Assembly (NCBI GenBank): GCA_964505195.1
Contig: CAZDGV010000006.1
Span: 1-64,000, forward strand
Length of the DNA: 64,000 bases
Origin: CAZDGV01 sp964505195
GTDB lineage: Bacteria > Bacteroidota > Bacteroidia > Chitinophagales > Chitinophagaceae
Direction: 5' to 3'
The position numbers and the translations under genes were made by a program. Positions 42,530-51,332 of the stretch are shown in pieces. Each line of letters begins with the position of its first letter. Position 1 is the stretch's first letter. The notes under the pieces are model-generated. The model was not told where the DNA came from, searched no databases, and worked only from the letters and a program-made list of their open reading frames with translations.

Positions 42530-44998
42530 CTAGGCAGCTTTGAGCTTATTTGCGCCTTTACGGATACGGTGAATCATTGCCACCATAAACCCTGCCACCA
42601 TAGCAATTACACCCAGCCATAGCAAATTGATCATGGGAAACTGATATGCTTTGAGGGTAACATACTCCAATACGGCATTGCTCTCTTTTACCTGCAACTG
42701 CATGCCATCCTCTCCGGCGCCAGTAAATGCCATGACCAAACTCTGAGCAATAACGGTATCGGGAACGGGCCGGATATTATTTTCACGGATAATCAAAAGT
42801 GGTTCTGCGTTATAGGTACTGCTGTCTCTGGCAACAACGGTAAGCTTTGCTGCAAATACGGAATCGCCGGGTTGAACAGCAATCGCTGTTCTGCTGTGTT
42901 TGCTTTCAACGCCGTTTAAAATCATATAACCGCTACTGTAAAAAATCGTATCGCCGGGATTGATTTTATGCTCCTTATACTGAGCTGTGTCTTTGTTCTT
43001 TTCAGGATTCGGCAATGAGGTGATGTAAGTAAATACGTCTTTGTTCCAATAATGCTTACTATCGGGATTGGCAATCAATTGCTGATTGCCTTTGTAGTTT
43101 ACAAATGCATTAGGATACAATGTAAACTGCTCGTTGCCTTCCTTGCGCTCAAAATGAATTTTGAAATATTGTTTCGGATCAAGAGGCAAACTGGTATCGC
43201 CTTTGTAAGTAATCCAATACTTGCCCATATCAGTTCGCAAACCCTTCACCAATGTGAGGTTTTCAGCAGGGTTTTCTTTGCTCTCCTCTCCAAAATTCAC
43301 CAGTATGCCTGAAGTATTCCAGCTGATGATTTCTTTTTTCGAAGATGAAATCAGAATGCCTACTAGCATTAGTCCGAATCCGAAATGCGCAATACTGGCA
43401 CCTGATTTACCCAACTTGCCTTTGGAGCCCGACCAAACATACATGGCGTTAGCAATTACCGCATACACCGATGCAAAAATGGCAAGATGAATGGCAGCGA
43501 GATAGCCTACTCCATATTTGCGATAGCTGATTTCACCAAACACACTGATACAAACCGATATCACCAAAGCAAGTGCTGTGGGTATGGCAATGCGCTTTAA
43601 GAAAAACGACTGATCTGTTTTTTTGTATTTCAAATACTGAGTTACTGCAGTAAGGGTAGCAATGACCACTGCTACCAAAACCAATACTTTGTTATAGGCA
43701 TATTCAACATCTTTAGGTGGTGCCAGTTTTGTGCCGAATATTTTATTGAAAACAGGTAAAGAAGTTTGTCCGATAATGAACAAGGCAGAAATAAAAAACA
43801 ACAGTGACCCCACAAACATCCAAAATTCACGCGAGCTAATTTCTTCTTCCTTCACCTCTGCCGGAATAAAGCGATAATGCCAGGCAAAAAGCAATAAAGA
43901 TGGAATGGTAAAAGAGAGTAGAAAAATCAATAGTTGCGTATTCATGCCCAAATCAGTAAACGCATGAACAGATGTATCGCCTAATACGCCACTGCGGGTT
44001 AAAAAAGTAGAGTAAACAATTAAAATAAATGCCAGTATGAAAAACAAATGCGTTGCGCGAAGGGAATGTCCAGTATGGCGATAAATCAGCATGGTGTGAA
44101 TGCCACAAACCAATACAAGCCAGGGCACCAGCGATGCGTTTTCTACAGGATCCCATGCCCAGTATCCACCAAAAGTGAGACTTTCGTATGCCCAGGCGGC
44201 ACCCATCATAATGCCAAGGCCTAAAATGCCTGTACTAAACAAACTCCAGGGTAGTGCCGGCTGAATCCAGGCACCGTAGCTGCGCTTCCACATACCTGCA
44301 ATGGCAAAGGCAAAGGGAATGATGGTGGATGCAAAACCCAGAAACAACACCGGTGGATGGATAGCCATCCAATAGTTCTGCAAAAGCGGATTGAGGCCAT
44401 TTCCATCTCTTATGAAATCAAGATAATCCTTACGCAAAAGTCCTGTTTCAGGATCGAAGCCAATGGGAAACTGATCGCGCTGCAGCATGCCAGCATCACG
44501 CATGAGCTGGAAAGGACTGCTCCCCATTTTCCAGTCGAAGAAATAAATACCCACAATCATGGTTGCAAGCGCAAACTGAGCAAAGCTGATCACCGTCATA
44601 ACGGGCGCTTCCCATGTTTTTTCTCTCCATATAAAAATGATGCCCAATACACTGTGCCAGAAACTCCAGAGCAAAAAACTTCCCTCCTGACCTTCCCAAA
44701 AGCAACTTAAAATGTATTGCATCGGTAGGGCGAGGTTGCTGTGCTGCCATGCATATTTATACTCAAAGCGATGCTGTGAAATAATATAATACAGCGCAAG
44801 AAAAATACCGATCACTGCTGCAACTTCCACTAAAAAAGAAGCACGGGCAATCTGCTTCCAGCTCTTTTGCTGCAAGGGATCCTTGGCCTGTACCGATAAA
44901 AAATAGGCAATGGTAGCCGCTAATGATGCTACAAGGGAAAGGATGGCCAGAAAATGGCCGATTTGTCCGGGTAAAAGCTGTTCGCCTGAATAGGGCAT
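42530..44998 (-). CDS. ccmF: Cytochrome c biogenesis protein CcmF
   Basis: An 822-residue membrane protein with about 14 helices. The WWD haem-handling motif is GGYWAWDPVENASLVPW (about residues 245-265), and conserved His residues lie in helices before and after it. CcmF attaches haem to apocytochrome c with CcmH in the classic system I. A periplasmic region of about 190 residues lies near the C-terminus (about residues 570-775). It follows ccmE by 4 bases, so the two are one operon. Confidence 0.93.
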   Translation of the reverse strand: MPYSGEQLLPGQIGHFLAILSLVASLAATIAYFLSVQAKDPLQQKSWKQIARASFLVEVAAVIGIFLALYYIISQHRFEYKYAWQHSNLALPMQYILSCFWEGQEGSFLLWSFWHSVLGIIFIWREKTWEAPVMTVISFAQFALATMIVGIYFFDWKMGSSPFQLMRDAGMLQRDQFPIGFDPETGLLRKDYLDFIRDGNGLNPLLQNYWMAIHPPVLFLGFASTIIPFAFAIAGMWKRSYGAWIQPALPWSLFSTGILGLGIMMGAAWAYESLTFGGYWAWDPVENASLVPWLVLVCGIHTMLIYRHTGHSLRATHLFFILAFILIVYSTFLTRSGVLGDTSVHAFTDLGMNTQLLIFLLSFTIPSLLLFAWHYRFIPAEVKEEEISSREFWMFVGSLLFFISALFIIGQTSLPVFNKIFGTKLAPPKDVEYAYNKVLVLVAVVIATLTAVTQYLKYKKTDQSFFLKRIAIPTALALVISVCISVFGEISYRKYGVGYLAAIHLAIFASVYAVIANAMYVWSGSKGKLGKSGASIAHFGFGLMLVGILISSSKKEIISWNTSGILVNFGEESKENPAENLTLVKGLRTDMGKYWITYKGDTSLPLDPKQYFKIHFERKEGNEQFTLYPNAFVNYKGNQQLIANPDSKHYWNKDVFTYITSLPNPEKNKDTAQYKEHKINPGDTIFYSSGYMILNGVESKHSRTAIAVQPGDSVFAAKLTVVARDSSTYNAEPLLIIRENNIRPVPDTVIAQSLVMAFTGAGEDGMQLQVKESNAVLEYVTLKAYQFPMINLLWLGVIAMVAGFMVAMIHRIRKGANKLKAA

Positions 44999-45002
44999 GC
45001 GA

Positions 45003-45410
45003 TTAAAGTTGAGGGGTGGTTTGACTGGCCGATGCGGTTTCTTCCTGATACTTGGAGGGACACTTAATTAATATATCGTCACACATAAATGCAGTGTCAT
45101 TCATGGATCCTTTCAGTACCATGCGTTCAGACTTTTCCATATCCGTAGGTGGCTGCCCCTTCAAATAGATCACTTTTGTGCTGGCACCCAGCGAATCAAC
45201 CACATGAAAACTCAAATAATTGGGATCTTTCAATGCATCGTATTCAACCGTTTTATCCTTGTCGAGCTTGGCGATCAGATGCACAAAACTTCCTTTTTTG
45301 TTTCTGGCAGACTCAATGGAATCGTAGGTTGAAAGATCCCCCATGGAAGCAATGAGCACCCCTATGGCAGCAGCAATCAATACCAGCAGAACGATATGCG
45401 TTTTTTTCAT
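45003..45410 (-). CDS. ccmE: Haem chaperone CcmE, CxxxY type
   Basis: A 135-residue protein with an N-terminal membrane helix (residues 5-23) and an OB-fold domain. Apo-CcmE binds haem covalently and carries it to CcmF. The usual haem-binding His of HxxxY is replaced by Cys: ILIKCPSKYQEE gives CxxxY. That variant is known from some archaea and Desulfovibrio, where it goes with a modified system I. First gene of the ccmE-ccmF unit. Confidence 0.9.
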   Translation of the reverse strand: MKKTHIVLLVLIAAAIGVLIASMGDLSTYDSIESARNKKGSFVHLIAKLDKDKTVEYDALKDPNYLSFHVVDSLGASTKVIYLKGQPPTDMEKSERMVLKGSMNDTAFMCDDILIKCPSKYQEETASASQTTPQL

Positions 45411-45435
45411 CTTTTGGCACTTAAATAAAGTGCGG

Positions 45436-45443
45436 CAAAGTTA
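45436..45443 (-). promoter_or_regulatory. -7 box TAACTTTG for ccmE-ccmF
   Basis: Exact consensus match on the minus strand, 25 bases before the ccmE ATG at 45410. Confidence 0.6.
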
Positions 45444-45611
45444 ATTCAAAAAGCCTTGCTCGAATTTTCAAGACGCCTCAAAATGAGGCTTGTGCTAAAA
45501 AAAACAATGTTTTAACAATTTGAATCTTATGGTCTTAGGAATTATCTCCTGCATCCGTTCCCATCTGCGCTGAATTACTTTGCAGGTAAATAAAACAAAT
45601 ACCCTAAAGGA

Positions 45612-45644
45612 TTTGCAATTGTCTGTGCATGTACCCTAACTTTG
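45612..45644 (+). promoter_or_regulatory. Promoter of the arginase-family gene (TTTG and TAACTTTG)
   Basis: A TTTG at 45612-45615 and an exact -7 box TAACTTTG at 45637-45644 are 21 bases apart, close to the Bacteroidota -33/-7 arrangement. The box lies 21 bases before the ATG at 45666. The other bases between ccmE and this gene (about 255 in total) hold no gene that I can support. Confidence 0.65.
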
Positions 45645-45665
45645 CGCAGCTTTTAAGCCCCTATC

Positions 45666-46712
45666 ATGGCAGATTTATCCCTTTTCGACCCCAACAGTGC
45701 CGCAAATCCCAACAACAACATTTTCGGACTTCCGACCAATATTGACGAATCCAGACTGGTAATTGTTCCTGTTCCCTGGGAAGTAACCGTTAGCTATCGT
45801 TCCGGTACCGCGCGCGCACCAGAGCATATATTAAAAGCGAGCTTTCAGGTGGACCTGTTCGATTGCGACATCCACGATATTTGGAAGCAGGGCTTTTTTC
45901 TTTGTCCGACCGACAAAAAAATTCAGCTGAAAAGCGATTACCTCCGAAAAGAAGCAGAACTGTATATAAAATACATCGCAGAGGGTGAAAATGTGAACGA
46001 TAATAAGTTCATGTGCAAGGCCCTCAAAGAAGTAAACCAGGGCAGCGTAATGCTGAACCAATGGGTGTACGAACAAACCGCTGCGCTGCTCAGCAAAGGA
46101 AAACTCGTGGCACTGCTTGGTGGCGACCACAGTACCCCGTTGGGCTTCTTCAAAGCAATTGAGGAAAAGCATGGCAGTTTTGGCATTCTGCAAATTGATG
46201 CGCATATGGATTTGCGAAAGTCCTATGAAGGTTTCAACTATTCGCATGCCAGTATTATGTACAATGCACTCAACGAAATTCCGGGAATTGAAAAATTGGT
46301 ACAGGTAGGCATTCGCGATTATTGTGATGAGGAATTTGATTACGCAAAAGAATGTGGCGATCGCTTGAAAGTGTTTTACGACCGCGATATGAAAGAAAGC
46401 ATTTTTGAAGGCAGCACTTGGAAGGATATTACCGATCAAATTATAGCAGCACTTCCGCAAAAAGTATATATCAGCTTCGATATTGACGGACTTGACCCCA
46501 AGCTTTGTCCGAACACCGGCACACCGGTAATGGGCGGATTAGAAACAGAGCAAGTGTTTTATCTTTTCCGGAAACTGATCCAGTCGGGCAGGCAGCTGAT
46601 CGGCTTCGATTTGAATGAGGTAGGCGTTAGCGGCAACGAATGGGATGAAAACGTTGGTGCGCGCGTACTCTACAAACTCTGCAATCTGCTGGCAGCATCC
46701 AATCCCGCTTAG
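45666..46712 (+). CDS. Arginase/agmatinase/formimidoylglutamase family hydrolase
   Basis: A 348-residue ureohydrolase. The two-manganese site is complete: GGDHSTPLG, DAHMDLRKSYEG and SFDIDGLDPKLCPNTGTP. The family hydrolyses guanidino or formimino groups (arginine, agmatine, guanidinobutyrate, formimidoylglutamate). The N-terminal 50 residues (FGLPTNIDESRLVIVPVPWEVTVSYR) fit the agmatinase-like subgroup of Bacteroidota, but the substrate cannot be fixed from sequence alone, and no arginine or histidine pathway gene is next to it. Confidence 0.87.
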   Translation: MADLSLFDPNSAANPNNNIFGLPTNIDESRLVIVPVPWEVTVSYRSGTARAPEHILKASFQVDLFDCDIHDIWKQGFFLCPTDKKIQLKSDYLRKEAELYIKYIAEGENVNDNKFMCKALKEVNQGSVMLNQWVYEQTAALLSKGKLVALLGGDHSTPLGFFKAIEEKHGSFGILQIDAHMDLRKSYEGFNYSHASIMYNALNEIPGIEKLVQVGIRDYCDEEFDYAKECGDRLKVFYDRDMKESIFEGSTWKDITDQIIAALPQKVYISFDIDGLDPKLCPNTGTPVMGGLETEQVFYLFRKLIQSGRQLIGFDLNEVGVSGNEWDENVGARVLYKLCNLLAASNPA

Positions 46713-46724
46713 TATCTTTATGGC

Positions 46725-47479
46725 ATGAACAGCCATTCCATACTGATTCAGTTTCCTCCGTTTGACAAACAACGCAGAGCGTCAAAATTGTTGCATTTGC
46801 TATCAGGTTTCTTGCTGATCATGAATGCATATGCGCATTATAAACAGCAATCAATCAGTATTACGTTCTTGGTATTGCAATTGTCTGCCGCATTTTTAGT
46901 GTTGGTGTTTGCCGCATTAGGAAAAGGATTTTTCAATCAACTAAGCACAAACCATCGTTTTTTTCGGCTGCTGGAAGCAGCGATGTTTATGTATGCATCT
47001 GTTTTTTTTTACGGATTGAACCTAGTGTTTCCATCTCTGCTGCAGGCAATAACAGGAGCAGGCATTTTGATTTTATCGTTTGCAGAAAAAAACATTTTTG
47101 AGCCAACACAAATACGTATTTCAGAAAACGGAATTGAACTTCCTTACAATTTCAAGAAAAATATCATTGCATGGANNNNNNNNNNNNNNNNNNNNNNNNN
47201 NNNNNNNNNNNNNNNNNNNNNNNNNNNNNNNNNNNNNNNNNNNNNNNNNNNNNNNNNNNNNNNNNNNNNNNNNNNTCAGAAAACGGAATTGAACTTCCTT
47301 ACAATTTCAAGAAAAATATCATTGCATGGAGTAGCATCAGCAATATGATCATCAAAAGTGATTTTATATCCATCGACACGAAAAACAATCAGTTTCTGCA
47401 ATATGAAATCAGCGAAGTGCTAACAGATGAAAAGATCGACACCATCAATGCTTTTTGCAGGGGGAAGTTTACAGTATAA
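46725..47479 (+). CDS. Small membrane protein, unknown; interrupted by an artefactual N gap
   Basis: As printed, the gene is broken by 100 N. Left of the gap are about 150 codons; right of it the same frame continues to TAA at 47477-47479. The 55 bases before the gap (47121-47175) are identical to the 55 after it (47276-47330). If one copy and the N run are removed, a single 199-residue protein results. It has about four membrane helices (residues 25-125) and a soluble C-terminal part (FKKNIIAWSSISNMIIKSDF) that resembles a PH-like strand pattern seen in other small bacterial membrane proteins. I recognise no family. TATCTTTA (46713-46720) ends 4 bases before the ATG, a near-consensus leaderless arrangement. 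Confidence 0.7.
47121..47330. repeat. 55-bp exact direct repeat flanking an N gap (unmerged contig overlap)
   Basis: Copies at 47121-47175 and 47276-47330 are identical over 55 bases and abut the N run on both sides. This is the signature of two contigs that end in the same k-mer and were scaffolded without merging, not of a biological repeat. Confidence 0.93.
47176..47275. other. Assembly gap, 100 N (artefact)
   Basis: Exactly 100 N, a usual placeholder length. The flanking 55-bp identity means that the true distance is probably negative, with no missing sequence. Confidence 0.95.
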
Positions 47480-47574
47480 TTAAAATAGTTTTCAAAAAAC
47501 TGTTCCCATTTCGCTTCCCTAAATAAACGAACTTTGCGTCATCATTTATAATTGACACTGAACCGTTCCCACTC

Positions 47575-48873
47575 ATGATGCCTAAACAATCTCCCTTTTT
47601 ATTATACTCCGACGGAGCTGGTAATATTTTTGAAGACGAAACATTATACGCTTGTGGCAGAAGTGGATGGGATGCACTTCCGGTTCCTCTTGAAGACTGG
47701 ATACCCCTACCCGATGGCGGCACCCTTTACGAACTGCCTGGAAGACGAGGCATTGGTATTGACGTTGCAACAGGCGCAATGCGACTTTGCGAAAAGGGAT
47801 GGGCTGTAGCAGCATTTATTCCACCGGCGCATACCGGACTGCATTTGGCTGCCTACGAAACAGCAGCAGATGCCCCAACCCTTCCGCTGTTTTGTTATAC
47901 CGCAGCGGGATGGCACGAAAATCAATTTTACGCAACAGCCGTTCGCATTGAACAGGATATACGCCAGGAATGTGCGGGCTACGACGATGAAAAAATAAAG
48001 CATGGTGCAGCGCACCTGCTGAAAACTTACCCTCATAACAGACTGGTGAAACATTTGATGGAACAATGCTGCAATACCTATCATTGTCCGGCATCGCGCA
48101 ATTTCGCGCTGGGGCGATGGGAATGCCCTGTTCCATCTTCTCCTGCATGTAATGCTAACTGCATTGGCTGTATTTCTTTTCAGCCGCAGGAAGAAAGCAT
48201 TCCGTCTACACAAGACCGACTAACCTTCAAACCAACACCGGAAGAAATTGTGGAGTTTACTGTTCCGCATCTCGAAACCGCGGCGTTTCCAATTGTGAGT
48301 TTCGGACAAGGTTGCGAAGGTGAACCACTGCTAATGTGGGAAACGATTCGCGATGCCATCATCGAAATCAGAAAGCACAGCGCTAAAGGCTCGATTAACA
48401 TCAATACCAACGGCTCTCGCCCCGATGCAGTGGAAGCACTCTGTAAAGCCGGACTCAATTCGATCCGTGTAAGTACCAACTCGGCACGCAAACATATTTA
48501 CGAAGCGTACTATCGCCCCAACAACTACGCATTTGAAGACATCCTCGAAAGTATCCGCGTTGTAAGAAACCATGGCGGATGGGCATCGATCAACTATTTT
48601 GTATTTCCCGGCATGACGGACTCTCAAGAAGAATACGAAGCCCTGCGAAAACTGATTCGCGAGACAGATTTAAGCATGATTCAATGGCGAAATTTCAATA
48701 TCGATCCCGACTGGTACCTGGGAAAAATCGGCGTGCATGAAACCGGTGAAATGCTCGGGGTTCGTCAAATGATGCAGCTGATCCGCGATGAATTCCCGCA
48801 TTTGAAATTCGGTTATTTCAATCCGCCCATTGAACGCATCCGTGGAAATTTTGAAGCAGACTTCGCACATTAA
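47575..48873 (+). CDS. Radical SAM protein with cysteine-rich N-terminal domain, unknown function
   Basis: A 432-residue protein. The radical SAM motif CxxxCxxC is ACNANCIGCISF near residue 195, later than usual; VSFGQGCEGEPLLMW is the GE-type SAM contact, and NINTNGS follows. The 190-residue N-terminal part has no radical SAM character and ends in a cysteine-rich stretch (EQCCNTYHCPASRNFALGRW), which could bind another cluster. The C-terminal part contains SMIQWRNFNIDPDWY. I do not recognise a characterised family: it is not MqnE/C, HemN, BioB or MoaA. No small peptide gene or maturase partner is adjacent. The IscA/ErpA protein of this window could supply clusters. Confidence 0.8.
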   Translation: MMPKQSPFLLYSDGAGNIFEDETLYACGRSGWDALPVPLEDWIPLPDGGTLYELPGRRGIGIDVATGAMRLCEKGWAVAAFIPPAHTGLHLAAYETAADAPTLPLFCYTAAGWHENQFYATAVRIEQDIRQECAGYDDEKIKHGAAHLLKTYPHNRLVKHLMEQCCNTYHCPASRNFALGRWECPVPSSPACNANCIGCISFQPQEESIPSTQDRLTFKPTPEEIVEFTVPHLETAAFPIVSFGQGCEGEPLLMWETIRDAIIEIRKHSAKGSININTNGSRPDAVEALCKAGLNSIRVSTNSARKHIYEAYYRPNNYAFEDILESIRVVRNHGGWASINYFVFPGMTDSQEEYEALRKLIRETDLSMIQWRNFNIDPDWYLGKIGVHETGEMLGVRQMMQLIRDEFPHLKFGYFNPPIERIRGNFEADFAH

Positions 48874-49007
48874 GGCAGGCAATTTGCATTAGTGGTAATA
48901 CAATCTGTTAAAATTTGTTTTGAAATAAAGCGATTTCAGCATTCAGTAGTCTTTTAGTAGCAGTTTCAATTGAAAACAAATTAATTTCGAACCATAAGTT
49001 CCCAAGC

Positions 49008-49862
49008 ATGGATGCATCCTTTGAGCGACAAAAAAATATCAAGGCCGTAGCGCTGACGCTTGGCATGCATGCATTGCTGTTTCTGATGTTCTTTTATATT
49101 GCTTTTCAAATACCCGTACCTCCTGCGCCCCTGCCACAAGAGGGCTTTGAAGTGAATCTGGGCAACAGCGAAACCGGTTTAGGCGATGAAACTCCGTTGA
49201 CTGCTGAAAGTCCGGCTCCTTCCGCTACTGAAAGCGAAAATGCTACATCCCCATCTTCTACAGGCGATGCAGCAATGGAAACCAATGATGATGTGAGTGA
49301 AGCTGCTGCGATAAAAAAATCCAATACCACTTCCAACAAACCGAAAACGAATCCCGTTCCGACAAAGCCAAAGCAAAACACAAAACAAGAGACTGCAGCT
49401 TTGCAGCAAAAAACCAATCCCCAACCCAAAGCATTGTACAAAGGCGGCAGTGGTGCGGGAGGTAATGATGCCGACAGCTATAATAACAGTCGTAATCAGG
49501 GAATTGCAGGCGGCAACGGTGACCAGGGTAAGCCAACCGGTAATATCAACAGCAATAGCTATACCGGAAACAGTGCAAGCGGCAACGGTGTAAGCATAAG
49601 CAAACAAGGCTTTGCAGGAAGATCGATTTCAAGAACGCCAGCCTTTGATGATAATTTTAATGAGAATGCGACCATTGCATTGGACGTAACAATTAATGCG
49701 GATGGAAATGTTGTGTCTGCCAACTTCCGACAGCTGGGATCTACCTCATCGAATCCCACTTTACGCCGTATTGCCTTGCAAAGAGTGAAACAAGTGCAAT
49801 TCGACAAAGGAAATGGCGAGGGCAAGGGCGTTCTGTTATTTCGTTTTAGATTGAAGGAATGA
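49008..49862 (+). CDS. TonB-like energy transducer
   Basis: A 284-residue protein. One N-terminal helix (about residues 12-33) is followed by a long periplasmic linker rich in Ser, Thr, Asn, Gly and Lys (residues 45-200; for example TSNKPKTNPVPTKPKQNTK), and a C-terminal domain of about 80 residues (ATIALDVTINADGNVVSANF, ALQRVKQVQFDKG) that fits the TonB/TolA C-terminal fold. It would transmit proton motive force from ExbB/ExbD to outer membrane receptors, or act in a Tol system. ExbB/ExbD genes are probably not adjacent, as the preceding gene is the radical SAM protein. TAATTTCG (48982-48989) is a near-consensus -7 box. Confidence 0.82.
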   Translation: MDASFERQKNIKAVALTLGMHALLFLMFFYIAFQIPVPPAPLPQEGFEVNLGNSETGLGDETPLTAESPAPSATESENATSPSSTGDAAMETNDDVSEAAAIKKSNTTSNKPKTNPVPTKPKQNTKQETAALQQKTNPQPKALYKGGSGAGGNDADSYNNSRNQGIAGGNGDQGKPTGNINSNSYTGNSASGNGVSISKQGFAGRSISRTPAFDDNFNENATIALDVTINADGNVVSANFRQLGSTSSNPTLRRIALQRVKQVQFDKGNGEGKGVLLFRFRLKE

Positions 49863-49866
49863 GCAA

Positions 49867-49874
49867 TACCTTTG
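49867..49874 (+). promoter_or_regulatory. -7 box TACCTTTG for folC
   Basis: Exact consensus match, 13 bases before the folC ATG at 49888. It lies just after the TonB-like gene stop. Confidence 0.55.
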
Positions 49875-49887
49875 CTGCTTCTTTACC

Positions 49888-50975
49888 ATGAACTATCAGC
49901 AAACCTTAGACTATCTGTTTGCACGCTTGCCCATGTTCAGCCGAATAGGGGCTGAAGCCATTAAAAAAGATCTCACCAACACGAGAAAACTTTGTGGCGT
50001 CCTAGGTAATCCTGAAAAAGCATTGCGCACCATACATGTTGCAGGCACTAATGGCAAGGGATCAGTAAGTCATATGCTTGCTGCAATATTCCAGTCGGCC
50101 GGCTACAAAACCGGACTCTACACCTCTCCTCACCTCCACGATTTCAGAGAACGCATTAAAGTAAATGGTATCATGATCGGGGAAGACGATGTAGTGTCTT
50201 TTACCCAAAATATTCAGCCACATATCGAAACCATTGAACCCTCTTTTTTTGAAATCACCGTTGCAATGGCATTCGATTATTTCGCCAAACAAGCGGTAGA
50301 CATTGCCATTATTGAAACCGGACTGGGTGGGCGGCTCGACAGCACCAATATCATTACTCCTGAACTGAGCATAATAACGAATATTGGGTGGGACCACATG
50401 CAACTACTGGGCAATACCCTCCCCGAAATTGCTTTTGAAAAAGCTGGCATCATAAAAAAAGATACGCCGGTGGTTATCGGTGAAGCAACGCCTGAAACCC
50501 GTACCGTTTTTGAAGCAAAAGCAACACAGGAAAATGCAGCTATTTATTTTTCCGAAGCATGTTTTAAGTCAACCAGCTATCAGCACACCGATACACATTT
50601 GGAAGCAACCGTAAAAGATTGCAGCAATCATACCGAAAGCATATATGCAATGGATTTACAGGGAAGCTATCAGCTTCAAAATCTGCAAACGGTACTAACT
50701 GCTGCATCTGTACTGGAGAAAATGGGATGGAAAATTACCGACACAGCTATTCACACTGCCCTCAAAAATACGCGCAACTTAAATGGCCTGCATGGAAGAT
50801 GGGAGAAACTGAGAAGTCGGCCGGATATCATCATTGATGTTGCGCACAATGAAGATGGAATGCGTGCCATACTGAAACAGTTGCAGCAAATGCATTATGC
50901 GCAACTTCATATTGTAATAGGCATGGTAAAAGATAAAGACATAGATCGCGTGCTGCATTTGATGCCCCAGCATGC
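49888..50975 (+). CDS. folC: Folylpolyglutamate/dihydrofolate synthase, 3' end lost in gap
   Basis: About 362 residues are present before the N gap; family members have roughly 420-440, so about 60-80 are missing. The Mur-ligase ATP site is VAGTNGKGSVSHMLAA, followed by GLYTSPHLHDFRERIKVNG and the IIETGLGGRLDSTN motif; the C-terminal domain starts near residue 300 (IIDVAHNEDGMRAIL). The enzyme adds glutamate to dihydropteroate or folate. The gene is broken by assembly, not by mutation. Confidence 0.93.
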
Positions 50976-51075
50976 NNNNNNNNNNNNNNNNNNNNNNNNN
51001 NNNNNNNNNNNNNNNNNNNNNNNNNNNNNNNNNNNNNNNNNNNNNNNNNNNNNNNNNNNNNNNNNNNNNNNNNNN
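50976..51075. other. Assembly gap, 100 N (true missing sequence)
   Basis: Placeholder of 100 N. Unlike the gap at 47176, its flanks share no sequence. The end of folC and the end of the convergent Nudix gene both fall in it. Confidence 0.95.
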
Positions 51076-51305
51076 ACACATCCACCGGGAAATTCAATAC
51101 ATACTTCCCCCAGAGCATGCCTGTATTGCTTTAACATCACAATTTTCCCTTCCTTCGTAATTGGAACCGTGATTACCCAGTCGGTAAATTCATACACATA
51201 ATAAGGTTCAATAATTTTCCCATCCGGTCTTTCACAGGTGTCTGCACGCATAGTAAGCCATTGATCACGGAAGAGATAACGGGATGACAATGTTTTCCAT
51301 TTCAT
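51076..51305 (-). CDS. Nudix hydrolase, 3' part lost in gap
   Basis: Only the first 76 residues are visible, from MKWKTLSSRYLFRDQWL to the beginning of the Nudix box (EVCIEFPGGC), where the gap begins. The arrangement TVPITKEGKIVMLKQYRHALGE before the box is like ADP-ribose pyrophosphatases (NudF type). The catalytic REUXEE part is missing, so substrate class is not proven. It is last in a run of minus-strand genes with 27 bases to the YfiT-like gene. Confidence 0.75.
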
Positions 51306-51332
51306 AGGAAGCAGTATTGCAAGAAGCTGATG

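Noticed and set aside
45472..45491. Hairpin GCCTCA-AAA-TGAGGC, with an alternative stem using AAGCCT at 45451, upstream of the arginase-like gene; considered as an attenuator or riboswitch.
   Set aside because: It lies outside both mapped promoter boxes (45436-45443 minus, 45637-45644 plus), so neither gene's leader would contain it, and there is no T tract.
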